In this document: positions 7,006 through 17,600 of the stretch, piece by piece
Layout of the letters: each line of letters opens with the position of its first letter
How positions within the stretch are numbered: the stretch's first letter is position 1
Source: Pseudoxanthomonas broegbernensis
GTDB lineage: Bacteria; Pseudomonadota; Gammaproteobacteria; Xanthomonadales; Xanthomonadaceae
NCBI RefSeq assembly: GCF_014202435.1
Contig: NZ_JACHGU010000001.1
Location: 434,001 to 498,000, forward strand
DNA: 64,000 bases
Direction: 5' to 3'
Position numbers and translations under genes: made by a program
Notes under the pieces: generated by a model
The model's database searches: none
Told to the model about the DNA's origin: nothing
Seen by the model: only the letters and a program-made list of their open reading frames with translations

Positions 7006-10000
7006 ATGACCGATCCACGTCGATTCCGGCTGTCCAAGCTCACCCTGGGCCTGGTCGTCGCCCTCGCCGCCGCCCCCGCCTTCGCCCAGAGCACCTCCGC
7101 CGGCGTCGGCGGTGTGGTGACCGGCTCTTCCGGCCAGCCGGTCGCCGGCGCCGAGGTCACCATCACCCACGTCGAGTCGGGCACCGTCAGCCGCGCCACC
7201 ACCGACGCCAGCGGCCGCTACAGTTCGCGCGGCCTGCGCGTGGGCGGCCCGTACACCATCACCATCAACAAGCAGGGCGAAGGCGCCAGGACCGAGGAGG
7301 GCGTGTACCTGGGCCTGAACCAGGTCAACACGGTCAATGCCGCGCTCAGCGGCGACATCACCACCCTGCAGGGCGTCACCGCCACCGCCATCGGCGGCTC
7401 GGAAGTGTTCAGCGCCAGCAAGATGGGCGCCGGCACCAACGTCAGCCAGGAGCAGATCGAGGCGCTGCCGTCGATCAACCGCAACATCCAGGACTACATC
7501 CGCCTGGACCCGCGCATCAGCCAGAGCGACAAGTCGCGCGGCGAGATCACCGTCGGCGGCCAGAACCCGCGCTACAACGCCATCCGCATCGACGGCGTCA
7601 ACACCAGCGACACCTTCGGCCTGGAATCGAACAACTTCCCGACCATGCGCCAGCCGGTGTCGATGGACGCCATCGAGGCGATCAACGTCGACATCTCCAA
7701 CTACGACACCACCATCACCGGCGCCACCGGCGCGGTGATCGACGCGGTGACCAAGTCGGGCACCAACGAGTTCCACGGCTCGGTGTACGGCGTGTACCGA
7801 GACAAGGACATGGTCGGCGACCACCCGGTCACCGGCGCGCCGTTCAACGGCTTCAACGACGAGGTGACCTACGGCGCCACCTTCGGCGGCCCGATCGTCA
7901 AGGACAAGCTGTTCTTCTTCGCCAACTACGAGCAGTACACCCGCGACCGCGCGGCGCCGTCCTACGGCCCGGCCGGCTCGGGCGCATCCAACATCATCGC
8001 CATCGAGCCGGGCTGGATCGCCGAGGCCCAGCAGATCGCGCGCGAACGCTACGGCATCGACCTGGGCTCGCAGGAGTCGCCGCCCAGCATCAAGCAGGAG
8101 GTCGAGGAATACGCGATCAAGATCGACTGGAACATCAGCGACAACCATCGCGCCTCGGCCCGCTACTCCAAGCTCGAGCAGACCGACCCGAACCTGGCCG
8201 GCTCCAGCACCAGCATCAACTACGACAGCCACGGCATCTCGCGCGGCCCGAGCCTGGGCCTGAACAGCCGCTGGTACGACGTCACCAAGAACGTCGAGAC
8301 CGCGGTGGTGCAGTTGTTCAGCGACTGGAACGACAGCCTGTCGACCGAGTTCAAGGTCGGCCGCCGCACCTACGATTCGCTCAGCTCGGTGTACTCGCGC
8401 CTGCCGCAGATCGTCATCGGCTTCGGCAACGGCGCCGACCCGGACCAGGCCGTCGCCCCGTACCTGAGCGCGGGCGCCGACGAGTTCCGCCACGGCAACC
8501 AGATCAACACCGAGACCACCACCGCCTTCGGCGCGGCCACCTGGTACGTGGGCGACCACACGCTGAAGTTCGGCTTCGACTGGGAAGAGAACGACGTCTA
8601 CAACCTCTACGCGCAGAACATCTGGGGCACCTACGCCTTCGCCGGCCTGGACGCCTTCCGCGCCGGCCAGTACTGGGTCTACGACCTCAACGCACCGGTG
8701 CCGGGCAACGACCTGGACTCGGTGGCGATGCGCTACAAGCACCGCAACACTGGCCTGTTCGTGCAGGACAGTTGGGCGGTGAACTACAACCTGACCCTGC
8801 TGTTCGGCCTGCGCGTGGACATCCCGGACATGGACGACGTGCCGGTCCAGAACCTGCTGGTGCAGCAGGTCTACGGCCGCGACAACCGGGCCAAGCTCGA
8901 CGACGCGCTGATCCAGCCGCGCTTCGGCTTCAACTACACCTTCGACAGCGACCGCCCCACCCAGTTGCGCGGCGGCCTGGGCCTGTTCCAGGGCGCGGCG
9001 GCCAACGTGTGGATCGGCAACTCCTACCAGAACTCCGGCTTCGGCCTGATCGGCTACAACGCGCGCGTCACCGCCGCCATGAGCCAGGCCGATCGCGAGG
9101 CGCTGTGGGCCAGCCTGCCGGTCAGCATGGACCCTGACAACCCGACCGTGCCGTCGCCGGCCGCCGGCTATTCGATGATGGTCAACCTGATGGACGACGG
9201 CTTCGAGCAGCCGTCGGTGTGGAAGGCCAACCTGGCGTTCGACACCGAACTGCCCTGGCACGGCATCGTCGCCTCGGCCGAGCTGCTGCATACCAAGGTC
9301 AACAACGGCCTGCACTTCGAGCGGCTGGACCTGGGCAACGTGAGCTACGCGCAGGGGCCGGACGGGCGCTCGCTGTACTGGGCCGATCCCTACGCCCGCA
9401 GCGGCGCCCGCAACGGCAGCAATACCGGCGTGGCCGCCATCGCCGACACCATCCCCGGCTACGAGAACGTCACCGGCTGGCACGGCGACGGCGTGGTGCT
9501 GATGACCAACACCGGCAACGGCCGCAGCACCCAGTTCACCGTCGGCCTGAACAAGCCGCTGGTCCAGGACTGGGCGTGGTCGCTGCACTACACCTATACC
9601 GACGCCACCGAGGTCAGCCCGCTGACCTCCTCCCGCGCCATCTCCAACTGGTCCAACAAGGCGGTCTTCGACCCCAACTCGGACGTGGCCGCGACCTCCA
9701 ACTACGAGATCAAGGACCGCATCACCGGCAGCCTGACCTTCCGCAAGGCCTTCTTCGGCGACTACGACACCACGTTCTCGGCCTTCTACGAGGGCCGTTC
9801 CGGCGTGCCGCACAGTTGGCGCTACCGCAACGACATGAACGGCGACGGCTACAGCAACGACCTGCTTTACGTGCCCGGCGGCCCCGGCGACGTGATCTTC
9901 AGCGGCGGCGTGGCGATGGAGCAGGCGTTCTTCGAATGGCTGGGCCGGCATCCGGACCTGGCCCGCTACCGGGGCGGCGTGGCCGCGCGCAACGGCAGCC

Positions 10001-10302
10001 GCAACCCGTGGGTCAACAGCCTGGACATCCGCGTCAGCCAGGAACTGCCCGGCTTCTTCCGCGGGCACAAGTCGGAGATCTGGCTGGACGTGCTGAACGT
10101 GGGCAACCTGATCGACAAGAACTGGGGCCGCATCGACTACGCCTCGCCGTACGGCGACCGCACCGTGGTCGACTTCGTCGGCGTGGACCAGGCCACCGGC
10201 AAGTACGTCTACAACTTCAACCCCGACAGCATCTCGGCCATTCCCGTGACCGACTGGGAGTCGCGCTGGTCGGTGCAGGTGGGCTTCCGCTACAAGTTCT
10301 GA
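7006..10302 (+). CDS. Oar-like TonB-dependent receptor with N-terminal carboxypeptidase-regulatory domain
   Basis: An outer-membrane protein of 1098 residues. It has a signal peptide ending near AAAPAFA (residue 27), a carboxypeptidase-regulatory-like (Ig-type) domain at about 33-100 with GQPVAGAEVTITHVESG, then a plug domain (NRNIQDYIRLDPRI, IRIDGVNTSDT, ATGAVIDAVTKSGTNEFHGS) and a large beta-barrel ending SVQVGFRYKF with terminal phenylalanine. Such Oar-type receptors are numerous in Xanthomonadaceae; they are inferred to import or bind large substrates, possibly peptides or glycans, but the ligand is unknown. GAGG at 6994-6997 supports the start; the frame to 6901 has an unlikely N-terminus. 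A strong terminator follows. Confidence 0.92.
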   Translation: MTDPRRFRLSKLTLGLVVALAAAPAFAQSTSAGVGGVVTGSSGQPVAGAEVTITHVESGTVSRATTDASGRYSSRGLRVGGPYTITINKQGEGARTEEGVYLGLNQVNTVNAALSGDITTLQGVTATAIGGSEVFSASKMGAGTNVSQEQIEALPSINRNIQDYIRLDPRISQSDKSRGEITVGGQNPRYNAIRIDGVNTSDTFGLESNNFPTMRQPVSMDAIEAINVDISNYDTTITGATGAVIDAVTKSGTNEFHGSVYGVYRDKDMVGDHPVTGAPFNGFNDEVTYGATFGGPIVKDKLFFFANYEQYTRDRAAPSYGPAGSGASNIIAIEPGWIAEAQQIARERYGIDLGSQESPPSIKQEVEEYAIKIDWNISDNHRASARYSKLEQTDPNLAGSSTSINYDSHGISRGPSLGLNSRWYDVTKNVETAVVQLFSDWNDSLSTEFKVGRRTYDSLSSVYSRLPQIVIGFGNGADPDQAVAPYLSAGADEFRHGNQINTETTTAFGAATWYVGDHTLKFGFDWEENDVYNLYAQNIWGTYAFAGLDAFRAGQYWVYDLNAPVPGNDLDSVAMRYKHRNTGLFVQDSWAVNYNLTLLFGLRVDIPDMDDVPVQNLLVQQVYGRDNRAKLDDALIQPRFGFNYTFDSDRPTQLRGGLGLFQGAAANVWIGNSYQNSGFGLIGYNARVTAAMSQADREALWASLPVSMDPDNPTVPSPAAGYSMMVNLMDDGFEQPSVWKANLAFDTELPWHGIVASAELLHTKVNNGLHFERLDLGNVSYAQGPDGRSLYWADPYARSGARNGSNTGVAAIADTIPGYENVTGWHGDGVVLMTNTGNGRSTQFTVGLNKPLVQDWAWSLHYTYTDATEVSPLTSSRAISNWSNKAVFDPNSDVAATSNYEIKDRITGSLTFRKAFFGDYDTTFSAFYEGRSGVPHSWRYRNDMNGDGYSNDLLYVPGGPGDVIFSGGVAMEQAFFEWLGRHPDLARYRGGVAARNGSRNPWVNSLDIRVSQELPGFFRGHKSEIWLDVLNVGNLIDKNWGRIDYASPYGDRTVVDFVGVDQATGKYVYNFNPDSISAIPVTDWESRWSVQVGFRYKF

Positions 10303-10326
10303 CAGCGGCCGCACCGCCGAGCGTTC

Positions 10327-10359
10327 GAGGACGGCCGGGTTTCCCGGCCGTCCTCTTTT
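10327..10359 (+). terminator. Rho-independent terminator
   Basis: A perfect 13-bp stem (GAGGACGGCCGGG with its complement), a TTT loop and a TTTT run at 10356-10359, placed 25 bases after the receptor stop. Confidence 0.92.
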
Positions 10360-10418
10360 CATGCGCACGCGACGGCGCCCCGGTGCCGGGGCGCCGTGCC
10401 CGCCGGCCCGCGCTGCGG

Positions 10419-10424
10419 TAAAGT
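10419..10424 (+). promoter_or_regulatory. Candidate -10 box for ppnN
   Basis: TAAAGT lies 42 bases before the ppnN ATG, between the preceding terminator and the gene. No clear -35 hexamer is seen. Confidence 0.35.
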
Positions 10425-10465
10425 CGCCGACCGGTCCGATCCATCCGCATCGAGAAACACGCCCC

Positions 10466-11848
10466 ATGAACGAAACGGTTTCGAGCACGCTGCCCGTGGA
10501 AGACGCGCGCATCTACCCGCGCGGCGGGCTGGACGTCCTCTCGCGCACCGAAGTGGCGCGCCTGCGCGACGCCTCCAGCGGCGGCATGCACGAGCTGCTG
10601 CGCCGCTGCGCGCTGGCGGTGCTCACCAGCGGCAGCGCCAACGACGACCCGCGCGCCGCGCGCGACCTGTACCCCAGCTTCGACATCCAGGTCGCCCAGC
10701 AGGACCGCGGCGTGCGCATCGACCTGAAGAACGCGCCGGCGATGGCCTTCGTCGACGGCGAGATCATCCGCGGCGTGGCCGAGCTGCTGTTCGCCGTGGT
10801 CCGCGACCTGGCCTGGACCGCGATCGAGCTGGGGCCGGAGTATGCGGAGGACCTGGAAAGCTCGGCCGGCATCACCGACGCGGTGTTCGGCCTGCTGCGC
10901 AACGCGCGCGTGCTGCGCCCGGCCGACCCCAACCTGGTGGTGTGCTGGGGGGGGCATTCGATCTCGCGCGAGGAATACATCTACACCAAGCAGGTCGGCT
11001 ACGAGCTGGGCCTGCGCGGGCTGGACATCTGCACCGGCTGCGGACCGGGCGCGATGAAGGGGCCGATGAAGGGCGCCACCATCGCCCACGCCAAGCAGCG
11101 CAAGCGCACCAACCGCTACATCGGCATCACCGAGCCGGGCATCATTGCCGCCGAGTCGCCCAACCCGATCGTCAACGAGCTGGTCATCATGCCGGACATC
11201 GAGAAGCGGCTGGAGGCGTTCGTGCGCCTGGCCCACGGGATCATCGTGTTCCCCGGCGGGGTGGGCACGGCCGAGGAGATCCTGTACCTGCTGGGCATCC
11301 TGCTGCGTGAGGAGAACGCCGGCCTGCCGTTCCCGCTGATCCTCACCGGGCCGACCATCGCCGCGCCCTATTTCGAGCAGATCGACCGCTTCCTGCGCCT
11401 GACCCTGGGGGAAGCGGCCACCTCGCGCTACCAGATCGTGATCGGCGACCCGGCCGCGGTGGCCAAGAAGATGTCCACGGGCATCCGCAAGGTGCGCGAG
11501 GCGCGCCTCGCGCACAAGGACTCGTTCTACTTCAACTGGGGCATCGACGTTCCGCTGGAGTTCCAGCAGCCCTTCGTGCCCACCCATGCGGCGATGGCGG
11601 CGCTGGACCTGCACCATGGCCGCGCGCCCTCGGCGCTGGCGGCCGACCTGCGCCGCGCGTTCTCCGGCATCGTGGCCGGCAACGTCAAGGAGGAGGGCAT
11701 GCGCCGGATCGAGGCGCACGGTCCGTTCGAGATCCATGGCGCGGCGGACATGATGCAGGCGCTGGACGGCCTGCTGCGCGCCTTCGTCCAGCAGCGGCGG
11801 ATGAAGATCGCCGGCGAGTACCGGCCCTGCTACCGCGTGGTGGCCTGA
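10466..11848 (+). CDS. ppnN: Nucleotide 5'-monophosphate nucleosidase, LOG family
   Basis: A 460-residue cytoplasmic protein matching PpnN (YgdH), which hydrolyses purine and pyrimidine nucleoside monophosphates to base plus ribose 5-phosphate and in E. coli is controlled by (p)ppGpp. The central LOG domain shows GLDICTGCGPGAMKGPMKGA and the catalytic motif FPGGVGTAEEILYLLG (the PGGxGTxxE signature). Flanking N- and C-terminal domains (LTSGSANDDPRAA; HGAADMMQALDGLLRAFVQQ) and total length agree with PpnN rather than the shorter cytokinin-activating LOG enzymes. A run of eight G bases at 10947-10954 lies within the WGG codons. A single-gene unit seems likely. Confidence 0.93.
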   Translation: MNETVSSTLPVEDARIYPRGGLDVLSRTEVARLRDASSGGMHELLRRCALAVLTSGSANDDPRAARDLYPSFDIQVAQQDRGVRIDLKNAPAMAFVDGEIIRGVAELLFAVVRDLAWTAIELGPEYAEDLESSAGITDAVFGLLRNARVLRPADPNLVVCWGGHSISREEYIYTKQVGYELGLRGLDICTGCGPGAMKGPMKGATIAHAKQRKRTNRYIGITEPGIIAAESPNPIVNELVIMPDIEKRLEAFVRLAHGIIVFPGGVGTAEEILYLLGILLREENAGLPFPLILTGPTIAAPYFEQIDRFLRLTLGEAATSRYQIVIGDPAAVAKKMSTGIRKVREARLAHKDSFYFNWGIDVPLEFQQPFVPTHAAMAALDLHHGRAPSALAADLRRAFSGIVAGNVKEEGMRRIEAHGPFEIHGAADMMQALDGLLRAFVQQRRMKIAGEYRPCYRVVA

Positions 11849-12010
11849 AGGCCCGGCGAGGGACGGCGGGCCTCCGTCCGCCGTGCGCGACCCCGGCCGG
11901 CCCCCGGGGAGCGGCCGTCTCTCCGCCCATTCCAACCGCTCGTCCCGTCCGCGCTTGCGTCCGGGCCCGGCCCGGCTAGGGTGGGAACACCACGCTGGGG
12001 AGCCATGTGC

Positions 12011-12523
12011 ATGCGGCCCGAACGCCAGTCCGGCTTCACCTTGATCGAGCTCCTGGTCACCATTTCGGTGGTGGCGATCCTGCTCGCCTGGGGGCTCCCC
12101 AGCTTCCAGCAGAGCCTGCGCACCAACCGCATCGCGGCCAGCACCAACGAGATGATCGCCTCGCTGGCCCTGGCCCGCAGCGAGGCCATCCGCAACGCCC
12201 GCGGCAGCGGCGTGTGCGCCAGCGCCGACGGCGCGACCTGCGGCACCGAATGGGGAAGCGGCTGGCTGGTCTGGGCCGATGCCAACGGCAACGGCTCGCT
12301 GGACAGCGGCGAGACCGTGCTGCGCTACAGCCAGGGCCGGCCGCAGGTGTCGGCCACCGGCGCCGCCGGCACGATCACCTTCGACTCGCGCGGGCGCCGC
12401 CGGGCCGCCGCCGACCAGACATTGAGCCTGCGGCCGACCGACTGCGGCGGGCAGCCGATGCTGCGCACGCTCACCGTCAATGCCGCCGGCCAGGTACGCA
12501 CGGCGAAGGGAGCCTGCTCATGA
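12011..12523 (+). CDS. Type IV pilus minor pseudopilin, FimT/FimU (GspH-like)
   Basis: A 170-residue prepilin-like protein. The N-terminus is a type III signal, RQSG|FTLIELLV, with cleavage by the prepilin peptidase expected after Gly8 and the conserved glutamate at mature position 5, followed by a hydrophobic helix. The globular part has the GspH/FimT pattern with the segment LARSEAIRNARGSGVCAS and a C-terminal cysteine pair. It is the first gene of a minor-pilin operon (pilV, pilW, pilX, pilY1, pilE follow). The ATG at 12011 is preferred because GGGGAG lies eight bases upstream; ATG 12005 and GTG 11981 are possible. Its stop overlaps pilV as ATGA. Confidence 0.88.
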   Translation: MRPERQSGFTLIELLVTISVVAILLAWGLPSFQQSLRTNRIAASTNEMIASLALARSEAIRNARGSGVCASADGATCGTEWGSGWLVWADANGNGSLDSGETVLRYSQGRPQVSATGAAGTITFDSRGRRRAAADQTLSLRPTDCGGQPMLRTLTVNAAGQVRTAKGACS

Positions 12524-12990
12524 ACCGCCGTTCCTGCCCGCGGCCGGGCGCCGCCAGGCCCACCGCCGCCGGCTTCAGCCTGATCGAGGTGCTGGTGGCG
12601 ATGCTGGTGCTGGGCATCGGCCTGCTCGGCTTCGCCCTCCTGCAGACCATGAACGTGCGCTTCACCCAGAGCGCCAATTTCCGCACCCAGGCGACCAACC
12701 TGACCTACGAGATGTTCGACCAGATGCGCATCAGCCGGGTGTCCTCGGCCGCCTACCTGGGCGACTACACGGCCGCGACCGCCAACTGCACGCCGGCCAC
12801 CGGCGCCAACCTCGGCGCCACCCAGTTCCGCAACGCATGGTCGTGCCGGCTGGGCAAGGCGCTGGGGCAGGGCGCCACGGCCGCGGTCGCGCGCAACGGC
12901 CAGGACGTCACCGTCAGCATAAGCTGGGGCGACGATCGCTGGGACGCGGATGCGACGGCCCGCACCTTCAGCGCGACAACCCAGCTATGA
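12520..12990 (+). CDS. pilV: Type IV pilus minor pilin PilV
   Basis: A 156-residue prepilin. The signal region AAG|FSLIEVLVAMLVLGIGLLG is the classic PilV leader, with cleavage after Gly18 and Glu at +5. The mature domain holds a cysteine pair (ANCTP, WSCRL) typical of minor pilins. Minor pilins of this set prime pilus assembly and are incorporated at the tip in the inner membrane/periplasm. The ATG at 12520 overlaps the FimT stop, and the stop overlaps the pilW ATG (ATGA both times), so expression is probably tightly coupled. Length is usual for PilV. Confidence 0.9.
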   Translation: MNRRSCPRPGAARPTAAGFSLIEVLVAMLVLGIGLLGFALLQTMNVRFTQSANFRTQATNLTYEMFDQMRISRVSSAAYLGDYTAATANCTPATGANLGATQFRNAWSCRLGKALGQGATAAVARNGQDVTVSISWGDDRWDADATARTFSATTQL

Positions 12991-14168
12991 GGCCGATCAT
13001 GTTCCGCCGTCCGCAGGGCCTGACCCTCATCGAACTGATGATCGCGCTGTTGATCGGCACGATCCTGATCCTCGGGCTGGTGCAGGTGTTCGCCGCCTCC
13101 CGTTCGGCCTACATGCTGTCCGAGGGCATGTCCCGGGTGCAGGAGAACGGCCGCTTCGCGCTGGATTTCCTCCAGCGCGACATCCGCATGGCCGGCCATT
13201 TCGGCTGCGTCAACGACCAGGCGCACATGGCCAACGCGCCGGTGGGGCTGGTGACCACGTTCGGCAGCCACCCGGGCCTGGATTTCTTCACCTCCATCCA
13301 GGGCTACGAGGCCACCGGCACCGCGCCGGGCGCGACCCTGGCGGTGGCGGAGACGCCGGCCACCGGCGGCACCGGGTTCACGCCGGTGCTGCCGGCGGAA
13401 ATCGCGGCGGCCACCTCCAACCGGGTGAACGGCAGCGACATCATCGCCCTGCGCTTCCTCATGCCCGAGGGCGTGCCGGTGACCGCCATCCAGGGCAGCG
13501 CCGGCACACCGGTGTTCCGCTTCGACGCCGCCCGCTGGGACGTGCTGCGCAGCGGCGTGGAGAACCCCGGGTTGTTCGGCGTGGCCGACTGCCTGAACAC
13601 CGTCGTGTTCCAGGCCGCGGCGGTGGGCTCGGCCGCGGGCAGCGTGACCGCCGGCTCCACCAACCCGATCAACGCCTCGTCGGCGTTCACCCGCGTGTTC
13701 ACCGAAGGGCAGGCGATGCTGCATCGCGCCGAGAGCGTGGTCTATTACGTCGGGCTCAACAACGGCCGTCCCTCGCTGTATCGCGTGCGCTTCACCGCCG
13801 CGCCCGGCGGCGGCCTGACCGCGCAGAGCCAGGAGCTGATCGAGGGGGTGGAGAACATGCAGCTCCTCTATGGCCTGGACCGCGAACTCACCGCGAATCG
13901 CCCCCCCACCGGCTACATCGACCGGTTGCTGGCGGCCAACGGCGTGCAGACGGCGGTCGTGCCGGCGGCCGACGCCTGGCGCCGGGTGGGCGCGGTCCAG
14001 ATCGGCCTGCTGACGGTCAGCCCGGACCGGGCCACCGCGGCCCAGGCGCAGGCGGACCTCCGGCCGCTGTCGGCGCTGGGCGTGGCCTACACCGCTCCCG
14101 GCGACGGACGCTACCGCTCCGTCTACGAAAGCACCATCGCCTTGCGCAACCGCCTGTATGGCAACTGA
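12987..14168 (+). CDS. pilW: Type IV pilus minor pilin PilW
   Basis: A 393-residue prepilin-like protein with leader RPQG|LTLIELMIALLIGTILILG (cleavage after Gly11, Glu at +5), followed by SRVQENGRFALDFLQRDIRMAGHFGC, a stretch characteristic of PilW. The long C-terminal region contains the QLLYGLD segment and ends in IALRNRLYGN, also typical. PilW is one of the minor pilins that form the pilus-tip complex with PilX and PilY1, whose genes follow. It starts inside the pilV stop (ATGA) and ends 15 bases before pilX. Length agrees with xanthomonad homologues. Confidence 0.92.
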   Translation: MRPIMFRRPQGLTLIELMIALLIGTILILGLVQVFAASRSAYMLSEGMSRVQENGRFALDFLQRDIRMAGHFGCVNDQAHMANAPVGLVTTFGSHPGLDFFTSIQGYEATGTAPGATLAVAETPATGGTGFTPVLPAEIAAATSNRVNGSDIIALRFLMPEGVPVTAIQGSAGTPVFRFDAARWDVLRSGVENPGLFGVADCLNTVVFQAAAVGSAAGSVTAGSTNPINASSAFTRVFTEGQAMLHRAESVVYYVGLNNGRPSLYRVRFTAAPGGGLTAQSQELIEGVENMQLLYGLDRELTANRPPTGYIDRLLAANGVQTAVVPAADAWRRVGAVQIGLLTVSPDRATAAQAQADLRPLSALGVAYTAPGDGRYRSVYESTIALRNRLYGN

Positions 14169-14183
14169 GCCGGTTCCCCGCCC

Positions 14184-14678
14184 ATGAACATTCCTTCCCG
14201 GTCCGCCGTTTCCTTCCCGGCCCCACGCCGCCAGCGCGGTGCGGTGCTGTACGTGGCGCTGGTGATGCTGATCCTGCTGGCGCTGATCGGCATCGTCGGC
14301 ATGCAGGTCGCCGGCCTGCAGGAGCGCATGGCCGCCAACTACCGCAACGTGAACCTCGCCTTCCAGAACGCGGAGTCCGTCGCACGCGGGATGGAACGCC
14401 AGATCGAGGCGTCGCTGCTGGGCGAGGTGGCCACCTACGAGGCCGACCAGGAAGTCTGCCAGCCCACCTTCGACCCGGTGACCTGGGCCGACAACGTCAC
14501 CGCCACCGAGTCCACCTACACGCGGCGCATCGACCACTGCTTCCCGGCGTCGAGCCGGGTGGCCGGCAAGAAGAAGAACGAGCAGACCGGCAACATCTAC
14601 GAGGTCAATTCGCTCGCCAGCGACAACGACACCAACGCAACCGCAACCGCGGTGATCAGCACCATCTATATTCCCTGA
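14184..14678 (+). CDS. pilX: Type IV pilus minor pilin PilX
   Basis: A 164-residue membrane-anchored minor pilin. The leader RRQRG|AVLYVALVMLILLALIGIV lacks the glutamate at mature position 5, as is common for the PilX N-terminal family, and is followed by MQVAGLQERMAANYRNVNLAFQNAES, the diagnostic PilX segment. The C-terminal half contains a cysteine pair (EVCQP, DHCFP). It is expected to act with PilW, PilV and PilY1 in the tip complex that primes pilus growth. It lies 15 bases after pilW and 10 bases before pilY1, within one operon. Confidence 0.9.
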   Translation: MNIPSRSAVSFPAPRRQRGAVLYVALVMLILLALIGIVGMQVAGLQERMAANYRNVNLAFQNAESVARGMERQIEASLLGEVATYEADQEVCQPTFDPVTWADNVTATESTYTRRIDHCFPASSRVAGKKKNEQTGNIYEVNSLASDNDTNATATAVISTIYIP

Positions 14679-14688
14679 GGTACCGGTC

Positions 14689-17600
14689 ATGAACGGCATT
14701 GCGATCCCCCAATGGCTGCGCTGGTCCGCGCTCGGCATAGGCTTGGCGGCGGTGGTCGGCTGGATGCTCAGCCTGTCGGCCGCTGTCGGCGACTACGACA
14801 TCGCGCAGAAGCCGCTCTACCAGGGCGCGGCCGAGCCCCCGCTGATGATGATGGTGATGTCGCGCGACGAGCGGCTGTTCACCAAGGCGTATTCGGACTA
14901 CACCGACCTGGACGAAGACGGCACGATCGATACGACGTACACCGACAAGTTCGACTATGCGGGCTACTTCGATTCCTTCCTCTGCTACGAGTACGCCAGC
15001 AACCAGTTCAGGGCGGTCGCCAAGGCCGAGGGCGCCAACAACCACACCTGTCCCGGTGCCAGGTGGAGCGGCAATTTTCTGAACTGGACCACCATGAGCC
15101 GGCTGGATATCGTGCGCCACGTGCTGTATGGCGGAACCCGGTCGACCGATGCCGCGACCACCGTCCTGGAGCGCGCGCATATTCCCAACGACCTGCATGC
15201 CTGGGTCAAGATCTACAACGACAACGGCGACTTCACCCCCAACTCGGGCACGCGTTCGTATTGCAACTCCTCGACCGGCGCCGATTCGGCCCCGATCATG
15301 CGCATGGCGACCGGTGCCTATTCCGAGTGGTCCTCCACCTCCCTGTACCAGTGCCGGACCGGCCGTACGGCCGAGGGCGAGCCTTCCAGCGCGACGGACT
15401 ACAACGTCCGCGTGCAGGTCTGCGCCGGGAACAACACCGACCTGCACGAGACCAACTGCCGCCGTTACGGCACTTCCGCCTACAAGCCCGTGGGCCTGCT
15501 CCAGGAATACGGCGAAAGCGGCAGCCTGCGCTTCGGCCTGATCAGCGGCAGCTATTCGGCGCCGCGCAGCGGCGGCGTGCTCCGCCGCAACATCGGCCGG
15601 TTCTCCGGTAACGGCTCCGGCTGCAATGATGGCAACGAGGTCGACCTGGCCACGGGCCGATTCTGCAAGGCCGCCGGGGCCGAAGGCATCGTCAACACCC
15701 TCGACCGCTTCAAGCTGACCCAATGGAGCGGCTGGAGCAGCGAAATCCTGTGGAACGATTGCAACACGTGGGGCATCCTCAACCGGCAAGGCCAGGGCGG
15801 CCGGGACAACCTGAACAATCCCGGCAACAATGGCCAGACGTGCAGCGCCTGGGGCAACCCGGTCGCCGAGATGTACGCCGAGGCGTTGCGCTACATCGCC
15901 GGACAGACCAGGACAGACGGGTTCAACGTAAGTGGCGACCTGACCGGCCTGCCCACGGGGCTGGCGTGGAAGGACCCCTACAAGCCGGCGGCCTCGGGCG
16001 GCGGCGGCAATTCCTACTGTGCCTCGTGCAACATCCTGTTGCTGTCCTCCAGCTATCCCACCTTCGACAGCGATGAGATTCCCGCCGCTGCCGGGATCAA
16101 CGCCGCCACCGCGACCGACGCCGTGGGCGTGGCCGAAGGCATCAGCGGCAGCTACGTGGTGGGTGGCGTGGGGGCCACGCCCAAGGGCAGTTCCATCGCG
16201 ACCCATTCCTACCTGTGCTCGGCCAAGAACGTTTCCGGGTTGAGCCTGGTACGGGGCATCTGTCCCGACATCCCATCGATGGAAGGCAGCTACCTGCTGG
16301 CCGGCCTGGCCCACAAGGCCAACACGACCGACGTGCGCAGCAGCAATGTCCCGACCGGTCGCCCGGCCGGGTACAGGAATACGGTCACCACGTATGCGGT
16401 GGCCTTGGCGGACAACCTGCCCAAGTTCGAGATTCCCATCGGCGACGGCACGGTCGGCCTGGCGCCGCTGTGCCAGTCCAACAGCAGCGGTACCGCCGTC
16501 GCCACCGATTCCGGCTGGGGCAGTTGCTTCCTCGGTTCGGTCGGCATCGGCCCGAAGACTTCGACGTTCGGCACCCGGTACACCTACGGGCGTCCGCTGG
16601 CGGCCGACAGCCGGTCCGGCAGTTTCTCCCTGGTCTGGGAGGACTCCCTGTACGGCAGCGACTTCGACAACGACGTGGTGACCATGATCACCTACTGCGT
16701 CGGCGATACCTGCGATGCGGACCATAACCCGAACAACAACGGCAGTTATACCGGCAAGGAAATCTGCTGGCGCGCACCGACCAGCGGCGTCTGCGGCACC
16801 AATCGCAGGCCCACGGTGGCCGCCGACGAAGCGCTGATCCGGATCGAGAACCTGTCGGCCTACGCCGGCTATACCCTGTTGACCGGCTTCATGCTGTCCG
16901 GTTCCGACAACGATGGCGTACACCGCCTGACACGGGTTCCCGGCAACGACAGCTTCAAGTCGATCCTGTCCGGGCAGGACGATCCCCCGGCGAGCTGGAC
17001 CGCGCCGACGGTCATGAAGGTCAAGCTGGGCACCAGCTCGGCCAAGCAGCTCGAAAGCCCGCTGTGGTACGCGGCCAAGTACGGCGGCTTCAAGGACGCC
17101 AACAACAATGGCCTGCCGGACCCGGGTGAGTGGGACTCGAAGAAGGCCGGCGTGCCCGACAACTACTTCTTCGCGCGCAACCCCTCCAAGCTCAAGCGCG
17201 AGATCGAGGACATCTTCCGTGCGGCGGTGCTGGAGGGCGCGACGACCGCCGGCGGCGGCGCCGGTTCACGCATCGGCGACGGTTCGGTGACGGTCGAGGT
17301 CGGGTTCCAGCCTGGTCCCGAGGACAACCCGGGCGATTGGACCGGTTATCTGCGGGCGCTGGAAGTGACGGCGCTGGGCGGCCAGGGAAGCGTCGTATGG
17401 GAGGCTTCCAGCAAGATCCCGGCACCCGACGCGCGCGACATATTCATGGTGACCCGGTCCACCACCGTCAATGCAGCCGGTACGGTGACGCAGGCGGTGC
17501 AGGCCTCGCCATTCCTCGCGACGAACCTGCCTGGCGCCAACAATGCCGCTCGCCTCCAGGCGCTGGGCGTGCCGACGCCGGTACCGACCTGGCTAGGAGC

